Shown piece after piece: positions 8,481-17,859 of a stretch of DNA of 64,000 nucleotides (the stretch's first letter is position 1; each line of letters starts with the position of its first letter). Both the position numbers and the translations under genes were made by a program. The notes beneath the pieces were generated by a model. The model worked only from the letters and a program-made list of their open reading frames with translations, was not told where the DNA came from and ran no database searches. The DNA is from Hydrogenophaga aromaticivorans (GTDB taxonomy: Bacteria > Pseudomonadota > Gammaproteobacteria > Burkholderiales > Burkholderiaceae_C). Where the stretch lies: positions 169,592 through 233,591 of the forward strand of contig NZ_VYGV01000012.1 of the NCBI RefSeq assembly GCF_013387465.1, written 5' to 3'.

Positions 8481-9935
8481 TCAGGCTTCGCGCGCCGAGT
8501 CGGCCAATACCCTGGCCAGCCGGTTGTGCCGCTCCACCAGCGGCCCCAGGTCCACGGTGGTGAGCTGGCCTTCGCGAACCACCACGCGGCCATTGACCAC
8601 GGTGTAAGCGGCCTGTGGGCTGGCGCAGAGCAGCAGGCTGGCCACCGGGTCGTGCACCGCGCCGCCGGCAAAGCCCAGCGCGCCCAGATCGAACAGGGCG
8701 AAGTCGGCACACATGCCCACCGCGAGGTGGCCGATGTCCTGGCGGCCCAGCACCTGGGCACCGCCGCGGGTGGCGATGTGCAGCGCGTCGCGCGCCGTCA
8801 TCTCGGCCGGGCCGAGGTCGCAGCCGAAGAATGTTCGGCCATCGCGGGTTTCGGGCGGCATCAGCGCGCGGCCCACGCGCGCCAGCAGCAGGGCCTGGCG
8901 CGCTTCGTTCACCATGTGAGCCGCGTCGTTGCTGGCGCTGCCGTCCACGCCCAGGCCCACGGGCACGCCCGCGTTCAGCATGCGGCGGATGGGCGCAATG
9001 CCGGAGCTGAGACGCATGTTGCTGCAGGGGCAGTGCGCCACGCCGGTGCGGCTGGCGGCAAAGAGCGAAATGCCTTCGTCGTCCAGCTTCACGCAGTGCG
9101 CGTGCCACACGTCGTCGCCCAGCCAGCCCAGTTCCTGCGCGTACTGCGCCGGGGTCTTGTTGAACTTCTCGCGGCTGTAGGCAATGTCGTGGTCGTTTTC
9201 GGCCAGGTGGGTGTGCAGGCGCACGCCCTGGCCCTTGAAGCTGCGCGCGAGTTCGGCGCTCTGGCGCATCAGGTCGGGGCTCACCGAAAACGGCGAACAC
9301 GGCGCGAGCGCGACCTGCACCATGGCGCCTCGCGCGGCGTTGTGCCAGGTTTCGATCAGGCGCTGGCTGTCTTTCAGGATCGCGTCTTCCTTCTCCACCA
9401 CGCGGTCGGGTGGCAGCCCGCCTTGCGATTGCCCCACGCTCATGCTGCCGCGCGTGGCCAGGAAGCGCATGCCGATCTGCTGTGCCGCTTCGATGCTGTC
9501 TTCGAGTTGCACGCCATTGGGGTAGATGTAGAGGTGGTCGCTGCTGGTGGTGCAGCCGCTGAGCAGGAGTTCGGCCATCGCCACCTGGGTCGAGACCTGC
9601 ACCATCTCGGGCGTGAGCCCGGCCCAGATCGGGTAGAGCCCGCGCAGCCAGCTGAAGAGCTCGGCGTCCTGCACACCGGGTATGGCCCGTGTGAGGCTCT
9701 GGTACATGTGGTGGTGCGTGTTCACGAGGCCGGGCGTGACAAGGTGACCACGGGCGTCGATGGTCTCACCGGCCGATTCCAGCAGCGCGCGTGGCAGCTC
9801 GGTGGTCGGACCGATCCATTCGATCACGTTGTCGCTCACGAACAGCGATGCGTCTTTCAGCTCGCGGCCTTGTGATGGGTCGGCGTGGTCGAAGGTGGCG
9901 ATGCAGGTGGCGTTGTGGATCAGCAGGGTGTTCAT
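8481..9935 (-). CDS. 8-oxoguanine deaminase (amidohydrolase)
   Basis: A 484-residue amidohydrolase of the guanine deaminase/hydroxyatrazine hydrolase group, most like 8-oxoguanine deaminase, which converts 8-oxoguanine to urate. Metal and catalytic residues are visible: the N-terminal NTHHHMYQ cluster (His74-76), HTHLAEND, HAHCVKL and VDGSASND. The STQVAMAELLLSGCTT segment is typical of the family. The ATG lies one base after the stop of the LysR gene upstream, so the two are probably one transcript. With the glyoxylate genes next door, the locus suggests breakdown of purines through urate and allantoin. Confidence 0.82.
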   Translation of the reverse strand: MNTLLIHNATCIATFDHADPSQGRELKDASLFVSDNVIEWIGPTTELPRALLESAGETIDARGHLVTPGLVNTHHHMYQSLTRAIPGVQDAELFSWLRGLYPIWAGLTPEMVQVSTQVAMAELLLSGCTTSSDHLYIYPNGVQLEDSIEAAQQIGMRFLATRGSMSVGQSQGGLPPDRVVEKEDAILKDSQRLIETWHNAARGAMVQVALAPCSPFSVSPDLMRQSAELARSFKGQGVRLHTHLAENDHDIAYSREKFNKTPAQYAQELGWLGDDVWHAHCVKLDDEGISLFAASRTGVAHCPCSNMRLSSGIAPIRRMLNAGVPVGLGVDGSASNDAAHMVNEARQALLLARVGRALMPPETRDGRTFFGCDLGPAEMTARDALHIATRGGAQVLGRQDIGHLAVGMCADFALFDLGALGFAGGAVHDPVASLLLCASPQAAYTVVNGRVVVREGQLTTVDLGPLVERHNRLARVLADSAREA

Positions 9936-9936
9936 G

Positions 9937-10842
9937 TCATTTCAGCCAGTAACCGGGCCTTGAATAGATCTTCTTAAGGTGGTCGATGAAAAACCGCACC
10001 TTGGCCGGCAGGTGCCTTTGCTGCGGGTACACGGCCAGGATGTCGTAGGCGGGCAGGGCGTAGTCGTCGAGCACGGTCACCAGCTCACCACGCTGCAGCT
10101 GCGCCTGTATCTCCCAGGTGCTGCGCCAGCCCAGGCCCATGCCTTCGCTCACCCAGCGATGCAGCAGCTCGCCGTCGTTGCAATCCAGGTTGCCGTCCAC
10201 GCGCACTGTCACCGTCTTGCCGCCGTCCTGGAAATACCAGCCGCGTTGCTGACCCCCTTGCAAGTTGAAGGCCAGGCAGTTGTGGGTCTTCAGGTCGTCC
10301 AGCGTCTGCGGTTTGCCGTGCTTGCGGAAGTAGGCCGGTGTGCCGCAGACCACGCGCTGGTTGGTGGCGAGCTTGATCGCCACGAAGTTCGGGTCGATCA
10401 CGCCGCCGATGCGCAGGCCCAGGTCGTAGCCGTCCCGCACCAGATCGACCACGCGGTCGGTCAGGTTGAATGAGAGCTTCACCGCCGGATTGGCCTTCAG
10501 GAACGCCGCCGCGTGCGGCGCCACGTGCAGCCGCCCGAAGGCCGCCGGGGCCGAGACGATCAGGTGACCGCTGGCGCTGTGTTTCTGGGCCGACACGGTG
10601 GCCTCGGCCTGCGCCCACTGCGCCAGCAGCGCGCGGCATTCGTCGAGGAAGCTCGCGCCCTGTTCGGTCAGCGCCAGCCGCCGCGTGGAGCGGTGGATCA
10701 ATTGCGTGCCCAGGCGCTTCTCCAGCGCGTCGATGCGCCGCCCCATCATCACCGGGGTGATGCCCGCGTGCAGCGCGGCTGCGGCCAGGCTGCCGTGTTC
10801 CATCACCTGCACGAAGGCTTCGATCTCTTTGTAGCGGTCCAT
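9937..10842 (-). CDS. LysR-family transcriptional regulator
   Basis: A 301-residue LysR regulator. The N-terminal winged helix reads [28 protein letters not shown] at about residues 18-45, followed by the usual co-inducer-binding domain. It is transcribed divergently from gcl and runs directly into the 8-oxoguanine deaminase gene. A near-perfect inverted repeat lies in the 125-bp gap towards gcl, so it probably controls both directions. The inducer is unknown; a purine-pathway or glyoxylate intermediate would fit. Confidence 0.9.
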   Translation of the reverse strand: MDRYKEIEAFVQVMEHGSLAAAALHAGITPVMMGRRIDALEKRLGTQLIHRSTRRLALTEQGASFLDECRALLAQWAQAEATVSAQKHSASGHLIVSAPAAFGRLHVAPHAAAFLKANPAVKLSFNLTDRVVDLVRDGYDLGLRIGGVIDPNFVAIKLATNQRVVCGTPAYFRKHGKPQTLDDLKTHNCLAFNLQGGQQRGWYFQDGGKTVTVRVDGNLDCNDGELLHRWVSEGMGLGWRSTWEIQAQLQRGELVTVLDDYALPAYDILAVYPQQRHLPAKVRFFIDHLKKIYSRPGYWLK

Positions 10843-10862
10843 GGCGGCATGTTATCCGGGAG

Positions 10863-10885
10863 ATTCCATACTGGGAGTATCGAAT
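10863..10885. promoter_or_regulatory. Inverted repeat, probable LysR operator between lysR and gcl
   Basis: ATTCCATACT, three G, then AGTATCGAAT: nine of ten positions pair, with ATAC-N5-GTAT perfect at the centre. The site is 20 bp from the LysR start and 80 bp from gcl, a typical place for a LysR site that represses its own gene and activates the divergent one. Confidence 0.6.
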
Positions 10886-10967
10886 CAAATTACCTCCAGT
10901 GGCATTCTCAAAACGGACTGGGCTCCCTAGCATCGGCTGCAGTGATTCAACCCAACCGGAGACAGAC

Positions 10968-12758
<1,791 letters not shown>

Positions 12759-12842
12759 CACCCCCGCCGCGCTGCGCGCGACCCCCTCAAGGGGGCGACA
12801 CTGGTCGTCCGGCAAAGCCGGCCCGTCGGTGTCTCTCGACGG
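12759..12842. repeat. GC-rich palindromic repeat R1, copy 2
   Basis: Starts right after the gcl stop: ACACCCCCGCCGCGCTGCGC, then CCCCCTCAAGGGGGCG, ACACTGGTCGTCCGGCAAAG and CCGGCCCGTCGGTG. The core from ACTGG to CGGTG matches copy 1 except for a few bases. The remaining 59 bp before hyi show no other structure. Confidence 0.75.
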
Positions 12843-12901
12843 GATCGCCTCATGCGGTTCAGGTCTCGCTCCGGTTTCACTGATGACTGAAAGAACAGAA
12901 C

Positions 12902-13699
12902 ATGCCACGTTTCGCCGCCAACCTCTCCATGCTCTGGAACGAGCTGCCCTTCCTCGACCGCTTCGCCGCCGCATCGAAAGCGGGCTTCAAGGCGGTGGAG
13001 TTCCTGTTCCCCTACGACCATCCAGCCGAGACCATCGCCCAGCTGTTGAAGCAGCACGGGCTGGAACTTGTGCTGCACAACCTGCCCCCCGGCGACTGGG
13101 CCGCGGGCGAACGCGGCATCGCCTGCATCCCCGGGCGCGAGGACGAGTTCCGTGCCGGCGTGGTGAAGGCCGCCGAATACGCGCCTGTGATCGGCGTGCA
13201 GCGCTGGCACTGCATGGCCGGGCTCATGCCCGCCGGCGTGAGCGAAGCGCAGGCCCGCGCCACCTGGGTGGGCAATGTGCGCTACGCCGCGGCCGAGGCG
13301 AAGAAGCTCGGCATCCCGCTGCTGATCGAGCCCATCAACACCTTCGACATGCCGGGCTACTTCGTCAACCGCCCGCGCCAGGCCATCGCGCTGATGGATG
13401 AGGTTGGCGCCGACAACGTGTTCCTGCAGTACGACATCTACCACGCGCAGCGCATGGAAGGCGAGCTGTGCAACACCATCCAGGACCTGTTGCCGCGCAT
13501 TGCCCACATGCAGCTGGCCGATACGCCCGGCCGCCACGAACCGGGCACCGGCGAGATCAACTACCGCTTCCTGTTTCACTGCGTCGACGCCCTGGGCTAT
13601 CGCGGCTGGATCGGCTGCGAATACAAACCCAAGGACTCATCGCCCGGCGGCACCGATCGGGGCCTGGGCTGGATGACCTGCCACGACGCGGCTGTCTGA
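12902..13699 (+). CDS. hyi: Hydroxypyruvate isomerase
   Basis: A 265-residue TIM-barrel protein of the xylose isomerase-like family that interconverts hydroxypyruvate and tartronate semialdehyde. Family residues are clear: FAANLSMLWNELPFLDRF at the start, LLIEPINTFDMPGYFV with the metal-binding Glu, QYDIYHAQRMEG, and IGCEYKPK near the C-terminus. The start codon is the ATG at 12902. It lies between gcl and the tartronate semialdehyde reductase gene, as in many glyoxylate clusters. Confidence 0.95.
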   Translation: MPRFAANLSMLWNELPFLDRFAAASKAGFKAVEFLFPYDHPAETIAQLLKQHGLELVLHNLPPGDWAAGERGIACIPGREDEFRAGVVKAAEYAPVIGVQRWHCMAGLMPAGVSEAQARATWVGNVRYAAAEAKKLGIPLLIEPINTFDMPGYFVNRPRQAIALMDEVGADNVFLQYDIYHAQRMEGELCNTIQDLLPRIAHMQLADTPGRHEPGTGEINYRFLFHCVDALGYRGWIGCEYKPKDSSPGGTDRGLGWMTCHDAAV

Positions 13700-13734
13700 G
13701 TCCGCGCAAAACCCCCGCACAAAGGAGACCAAGA

Positions 13735-14643
13735 ATGACCAAGAGCGGCACCCAAGTCGGCTTCATCGGCCTGGGCATCATGGGCACGCCCATGGCGCTG
13801 AACCTCATCCAGGCCGGGCACCAGCTGTTCGTCAGCAGCCGCAGCAAGGTCCCCGCCGAGCTGGCCGAGCAGGGCGCGACCGTCTGCACCAACGCCACCG
13901 AGGTGGCCAAGCGGGCCGACATCATCATCACCATGGTGCCCGACACGCCACACGTGGAAGACGTGCTGTTCGGCGAGAACGGCGTGGCCAAGGGACTCAG
14001 CGCGGGCAAGACCGTGGTGGACATGAGTTCCATCAGCCCCATGGCCACCAAACAGTTCGCGCAGCAGATCAACGCCCTGGGCTGCGACTACCTGGACGCA
14101 CCGGTCAGCGGTGGCGAGGTGGGCGCCAAGGCCGGCAGCTTGACCATCATGGTCGGCGGGCCAGAGGCAGCGTTTGAGCGCGTCAGGCCGCTGTTCGAAG
14201 CCATGGGCAAGAACATCACGCTGGTGGGCGGCAACGGCGACGGCCAGACCACCAAGGTCGCCAACCAGATCATCGTGGCGCTCAACATCGAGGCCGTGGC
14301 CGAAGCCCTGCTGTTCGCCAGCAAGGCGGGCGCCGACCCGGCCAAGGTGCGCCAGGCGCTGATGGGCGGCTTCGCGGCCAGCCGCATCCTGGAGGTGCAC
14401 GGCGAGCGCATGGTCAAGCGCACGTTCAACCCGGGCTTTCGCATCGAGCTGCACCAGAAGGACCTGAACCTCGCGCTGCAGGGCGCGAAGGAGCTGGGCG
14501 TGAGCCTGCCGAACACGGCCAGCGCGGCCCAGCTGATGCAGAGTTGTGCGGCGCACGGTTGGGCGGGGCTGGACCATTCGGCGTTGTGCCGCTCGCTCGA
14601 ACTCATGGCCAACCACCCGATCGCGCCCACCCCCGCCGCCTGA
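13735..14643 (+). CDS. glxR: 2-hydroxy-3-oxopropionate (tartronate semialdehyde) reductase
   Basis: A 302-residue beta-hydroxyacid dehydrogenase that reduces tartronate semialdehyde to D-glycerate with NAD(P)H. It has the Rossmann motif GFIGLGIMGTPMALNL at the N-terminus, the substrate loop DAPVSGGEVGAKAGSLTIMVGG and the catalytic Lys in GDGQTTKVANQI. AAAGGAGA lies upstream of ATG 13735, 36 bp after hyi, so it is translated from the same transcript. The name garR would be equally valid for the enzyme; glxR is used because of the gcl-hyi context. Confidence 0.94.
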   Translation: MTKSGTQVGFIGLGIMGTPMALNLIQAGHQLFVSSRSKVPAELAEQGATVCTNATEVAKRADIIITMVPDTPHVEDVLFGENGVAKGLSAGKTVVDMSSISPMATKQFAQQINALGCDYLDAPVSGGEVGAKAGSLTIMVGGPEAAFERVRPLFEAMGKNITLVGGNGDGQTTKVANQIIVALNIEAVAEALLFASKAGADPAKVRQALMGGFAASRILEVHGERMVKRTFNPGFRIELHQKDLNLALQGAKELGVSLPNTASAAQLMQSCAAHGWAGLDHSALCRSLELMANHPIAPTPAA

Positions 14644-14649
14644 AGCGCC

Positions 14650-14782
14650 TTCGCTCCCTCCCCCGCTGGGGAAGGGCAGGGGTGGGGCCACGAGCGCCAC
14701 CGTTTCGCTTCGACCGGTAGGATGGGCTGGCGGAGAGTCCCCATCCCCGCCTTCCCCCAGCGGTGGAAGGGGCAAGGCTCCC
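14650..14782. repeat. Inverted-repeat element R2, copy 1
   Basis: A palindromic element between glxR and the glycerate kinase gene. The left arm begins CTCCCTCCCCCGCTGGGGAA and continues GGGCAGGGGTGGGG. The right arm, read on the other strand, has CTGGGGGAAGGCGGGGATGG. About 60 bp of unrelated sequence separate the arms. A second copy is at 21104-21205 inside a coding sequence. Confidence 0.7.
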
Positions 14783-14841
14783 CAACGCCTACGTAACAAC
14801 ACGGCAGCCAGGCGCCGGTCATTTCTCTACACTTCCCGTCC

Positions 14842-16173
14842 ATGACCGAAGCCACACCCCCCACCGTCCCCAGCCTGGCCAACCCCAGCGCCCTGCTGCG
14901 CCACCTGTACGACGTGGCGGTGCAGCGCGCCCTGCCGCTGCACAACACCGCCGCCCAGCTGCCGCCGCCGCCCAAGGGCCGCACCCTGGTGCTCGGCGCC
15001 GGCAAGGCCGGTGGCGCGATGGCGCAGGCGGTCGAAGGGCTGTGGCCCGCCGACGCCCCGCTGTCGGGCCTGGTGGTCACGCGCTACCACCACGTCCCCC
15101 CGCGCCCCGAAGGTCTGCCGCAACGCATCGAGGTGGTCGAAGCCTCGCACCCCGTTCCCGATGCCGCCGGGTTGGAAGCCGCTCAGCGCATCCTGAAACT
15201 CAGCGAGGGCCTGACCGCCGACGACCTCGTGTTGTGCCTGATCTCGGGCGGCGGTTCGTCGCTGCTCACGCTCCCCTGCGAAGGCCTCACACTCAGAGAC
15301 AAGCAGCGCATCAACCGCCAGCTGCTGGAGAGCGGCGCGCACATCGGCGAGATGAACACCGTGCGCAAGCACCTGTCCGCCATCAAGGGCGGGCGCCTCG
15401 CGGCGGCCTGCGCGCCGGCGCGCGTGGTTACGCTCACCATCAGCGACGTGCCGGGTGACGACGTGAGCGTGATCGCCAGCGGCCCCACCGTGGCCGACGC
15501 GTCCACCTGCGCCGAGGCGCTGGACATCCTGCGCCGCTACGCCATCGAGGTGCCGCCCGCCGTGCGCGCGCAGCTGGAAAGCGGCGCGCTGGAAACGCCC
15601 AAACCCGGCGACCCGCGGCTGGCCGGCATTCAAACCCACCTGATCGCCACGCCCCAACAAAGCCTGGACGCCGCTGCAGATGCGGCCCGCGCCTTGGGCC
15701 TGAACGTGGTCGTGCTCAGCGACGAGATCGAAGGCGAGTCGCGCGAAGTCGGCAAGGTGCACGCCGCGCTCGCGCGCTCCACGGCGCTCGGCCGCAGCAG
15801 CTTCGCCAAACCCTGCGTCATCCTCAGCGGCGGCGAAACCACCGTCACGGTGCGCCCGCGCGCCGAAGGCCAGAAGAAAGGCCGCGGTGGCCGGGCCGGC
15901 GAGTTCTGTCTGGGTCTGGCCCAGGCGCTGGGCGGGCAGGCCGGTGTGTGGGCGCTTGCGGCCGACACCGACGGCATCGACGGCGTGGAAGACAACGCCG
16001 GCGCGCTGGTCACGCCCGACACCCTGGCCCGCGCCGCCGCGCTGGGCCTGAAGATCACGGACCACCTGGCCCGCAACGACGCCTACGGCTATTTCGAGCC
16101 GCTCGGCGATCTGGTCATCACCGGCCCCACGCACACCAACGTGAACGATTTCCGCGCCGTGCTGGTGGTCTGA
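14842..16173 (+). CDS. Glycerate 2-kinase (MOFRL family)
   Basis: A 443-residue member of the glycerate kinase type II family (GckA/TtuD; older annotations say hydroxypyruvate reductase). It phosphorylates D-glycerate to 2-phosphoglycerate and completes the pathway from glyoxylate to central metabolism. Visible are the N-terminal Rossmann-like GAGKAGGAMAQAVE, LCLISGGGSSLLTLP, MNTVRKHLSAIKGGRLA and SDVPGDDVSVIASGPT. The C-terminal MOFRL part reads GRGGRAGEFCLGLA and ADTDGIDGVEDNAGA. The 200-bp gap to glxR is mostly repeat R2, so it may have its own promoter. Confidence 0.92.
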   Translation: MTEATPPTVPSLANPSALLRHLYDVAVQRALPLHNTAAQLPPPPKGRTLVLGAGKAGGAMAQAVEGLWPADAPLSGLVVTRYHHVPPRPEGLPQRIEVVEASHPVPDAAGLEAAQRILKLSEGLTADDLVLCLISGGGSSLLTLPCEGLTLRDKQRINRQLLESGAHIGEMNTVRKHLSAIKGGRLAAACAPARVVTLTISDVPGDDVSVIASGPTVADASTCAEALDILRRYAIEVPPAVRAQLESGALETPKPGDPRLAGIQTHLIATPQQSLDAAADAARALGLNVVVLSDEIEGESREVGKVHAALARSTALGRSSFAKPCVILSGGETTVTVRPRAEGQKKGRGGRAGEFCLGLAQALGGQAGVWALAADTDGIDGVEDNAGALVTPDTLARAAALGLKITDHLARNDAYGYFEPLGDLVITGPTHTNVNDFRAVLVV

Positions 16174-16192
16174 GGGGCATGTCGGCGTGCAC

Positions 16193-16227
16193 GTTTGTGC
16201 ATGAAAAGTTTCTTGTTTGTGCACGAT
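16193..16227. promoter_or_regulatory. Direct repeats, probable DeoR operator
   Basis: GTTTGTGCATGA (16193-16204) recurs as GTTTGTGCACGA (16215-16226), exactly 22 bp, or two helical turns, apart. The sites lie 12-46 bp before the DeoR start codon. They are the most AT-rich stretch in this area and a good candidate for autoregulation by the DeoR protein. Confidence 0.5.
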
Positions 16228-16238
16228 ATGATGCGCGC

Positions 16239-17024
16239 ATGCACACAGACATCCCCCTTGAGCGCCGCGATCTGATCGCCCAACGCCTGGCCCAGGGCCA
16301 GCCCGTGGTGGCCGCTGCGCTGGCCACTGAATTCCAGGTGTCGGAAGACGCCATCCGGCGCGATCTGCGCGCGCTGGCCGCCGAAGGGCGCTGCCGCCGC
16401 GTCTACGGTGGCGCGCTGCCGCCCCTGCCCGGTGCGTTGCCGATGGCGGTGCGCATGGACGCCGGCCGCGAACGCAAGGCCGCGCTGGCGCGGGCGGCGG
16501 TCGCCGTCATCGAGCCCGGCGAATTCCTCTTTCTGGACAGCGGCAGCACCAACCTGGCGCTGGCCGCCTGCCTGCCCGAGGACCATGCCCTCACCGTGGC
16601 CACCAACTCGGTGGACATCGCCGCCGCCCTGCTGCGCCGCCAGGACGTGCAGCTCATCATGGTTGGCGGCGCCGTGGACCCGCTGGTGGGCGGCTGCGTC
16701 GACGCCACCGCGGTGCTGGCCGTCGGCCAGATGAACATCCAGCGTTGCTTCCTCGGCGCCTGCGCGGTCACGGTCGAAGCCGGCATCTGCACTGTCGATG
16801 CCGGCGATGCCGCTTTCAAACGCGCCTTGCGCGCGGCCAGCCGCCGCTGTGTCGCCATGGCCACCAACGACAAGCTGGGTCTGCAGCTGCCATACCGTGT
16901 CACGCCCATCCGCGAGATCGATCACCTCGTGGTCGAACACGACGCCGACTTCCAGACCCTCAAGGCGCTGGCGAAGCAGGGCACGCAGGTGCTCAAAGCC
17001 GCCCGCCCGGCGGCGCCGGGGTAG
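16239..17024 (+). CDS. DeoR-family transcriptional regulator
   Basis: A 261-residue regulator. The N-terminal DeoR helix-turn-helix spans about residues 5-58 (ERRDLIAQRLAQGQPVVAAALATEF, SEDAIRRDLRALAAEGRCRRVYGGAL). The C-terminal sugar-phosphate-binding domain carries FLDSGSTNLALA and the late motif ATNDKLG. The start was placed at ATG 16239, just before the HTH. Members usually sense phosphorylated sugars or acids. Its place after the glycerate kinase suggests control of the glyoxylate/glycerate genes, with (phospho)glycerate as possible effector; that is inference. Confidence 0.87.
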   Translation: MHTDIPLERRDLIAQRLAQGQPVVAAALATEFQVSEDAIRRDLRALAAEGRCRRVYGGALPPLPGALPMAVRMDAGRERKAALARAAVAVIEPGEFLFLDSGSTNLALAACLPEDHALTVATNSVDIAAALLRRQDVQLIMVGGAVDPLVGGCVDATAVLAVGQMNIQRCFLGACAVTVEAGICTVDAGDAAFKRALRAASRRCVAMATNDKLGLQLPYRVTPIREIDHLVVEHDADFQTLKALAKQGTQVLKAARPAAPG

Positions 17025-17156
17025 GCCGGTGAATCGTTTCTAATAGTGGCCTGGCCGCCGGCGAAACCGCCGGACCGGCGCCAGCCCCCCGTTCGGGCCG
17101 GCAAATCCCCTGTTTTCCTCCACGCTCAGGCGCCCTGCGGGGCGCTGCGGACCGTT

Positions 17157-17849
17157 TTGCGCAGTTCTTTCTTCCACACCCCAACCACCGCCCTGGTGCG
17201 CCAGCTTGCGGGCTTTCTGCCCGCGGGGGCGGTTGCGCCCGGTGACGCGGCGCGGCAGGACGTGGCCGAGCGCCTGGGGCAGTGGCTCAACGTGGCCGAC
17301 GCCATCAGCCTGAGTTCGGCGCACGCGGCCATCGCCGCCGCCGGGCGGCAGGCCGCCCGCACCCCCGGCCAGCAGGCCACCAGCGCCGAAACGCTTCAGG
17401 CCGAGCTGGAGCGCGTGCGCGCCGTGCTCAGCCAGTCCATCACCACACGCGACACGCGCCACCAGCCCGACCCGGACGACCTCGACACCGAGTTCGCCTT
17501 CTGCCTGCAGCGCTACCAGGACCAGCAGCGCCGCCTGGAGATGAGCGTGGACGCGCTGCGAGAACACGTGCGCCAGACCCTGGCCAAAGGCCCCCCCCGC
17601 CTAGCCCAGCTCGCTGCGCTCGACGCGGTGCTGGGCGAGATGCTTGGCGGGCGCGAGCAGCGCCTGTTGAACAACGTGCCTGCTTTTTTGAAGCTGCGGT
17701 TCACCGAACTGCGCCGCCAGCCGTTGAGCGCCGAAAACAACTGGCTGGCCACCTTCAACACCGAACTGGAGCAGACCCTGCTCGCCGAGCTGGAGCACCG
17801 CCTGCAACCGGTCGCCGGAATGATCGAAGCCATTTCCCATGAGCCCTGA
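17157..17849 (+). CDS. DUF3348 family protein
   Basis: About 230 residues, mostly helical and soluble. Related proteins begin with a motif like RSSF...ALVRLLADL, and here LRSSFFHTPTTALVRQLAGF starts at a TTG (17157). No ATG is available, and a longer GTG start at 17046 would add a Pro/Arg-rich stretch. The middle has DTEFAFCLQRYQDQQRRLE, and the C-terminus is helical. I recognise it as PF11828, whose function is unknown. It is the first gene of an operon with DUF802, an OmpA/MotB-like protein and DUF2894, and its end overlaps or abuts the DUF802 gene. Confidence 0.75.
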   Translation: MRSSFFHTPTTALVRQLAGFLPAGAVAPGDAARQDVAERLGQWLNVADAISLSSAHAAIAAAGRQAARTPGQQATSAETLQAELERVRAVLSQSITTRDTRHQPDPDDLDTEFAFCLQRYQDQQRRLEMSVDALREHVRQTLAKGPPRLAQLAALDAVLGEMLGGREQRLLNNVPAFLKLRFTELRRQPLSAENNWLATFNTELEQTLLAELEHRLQPVAGMIEAISHEP

Positions 17850-17859
17850 AGCCACCTCC

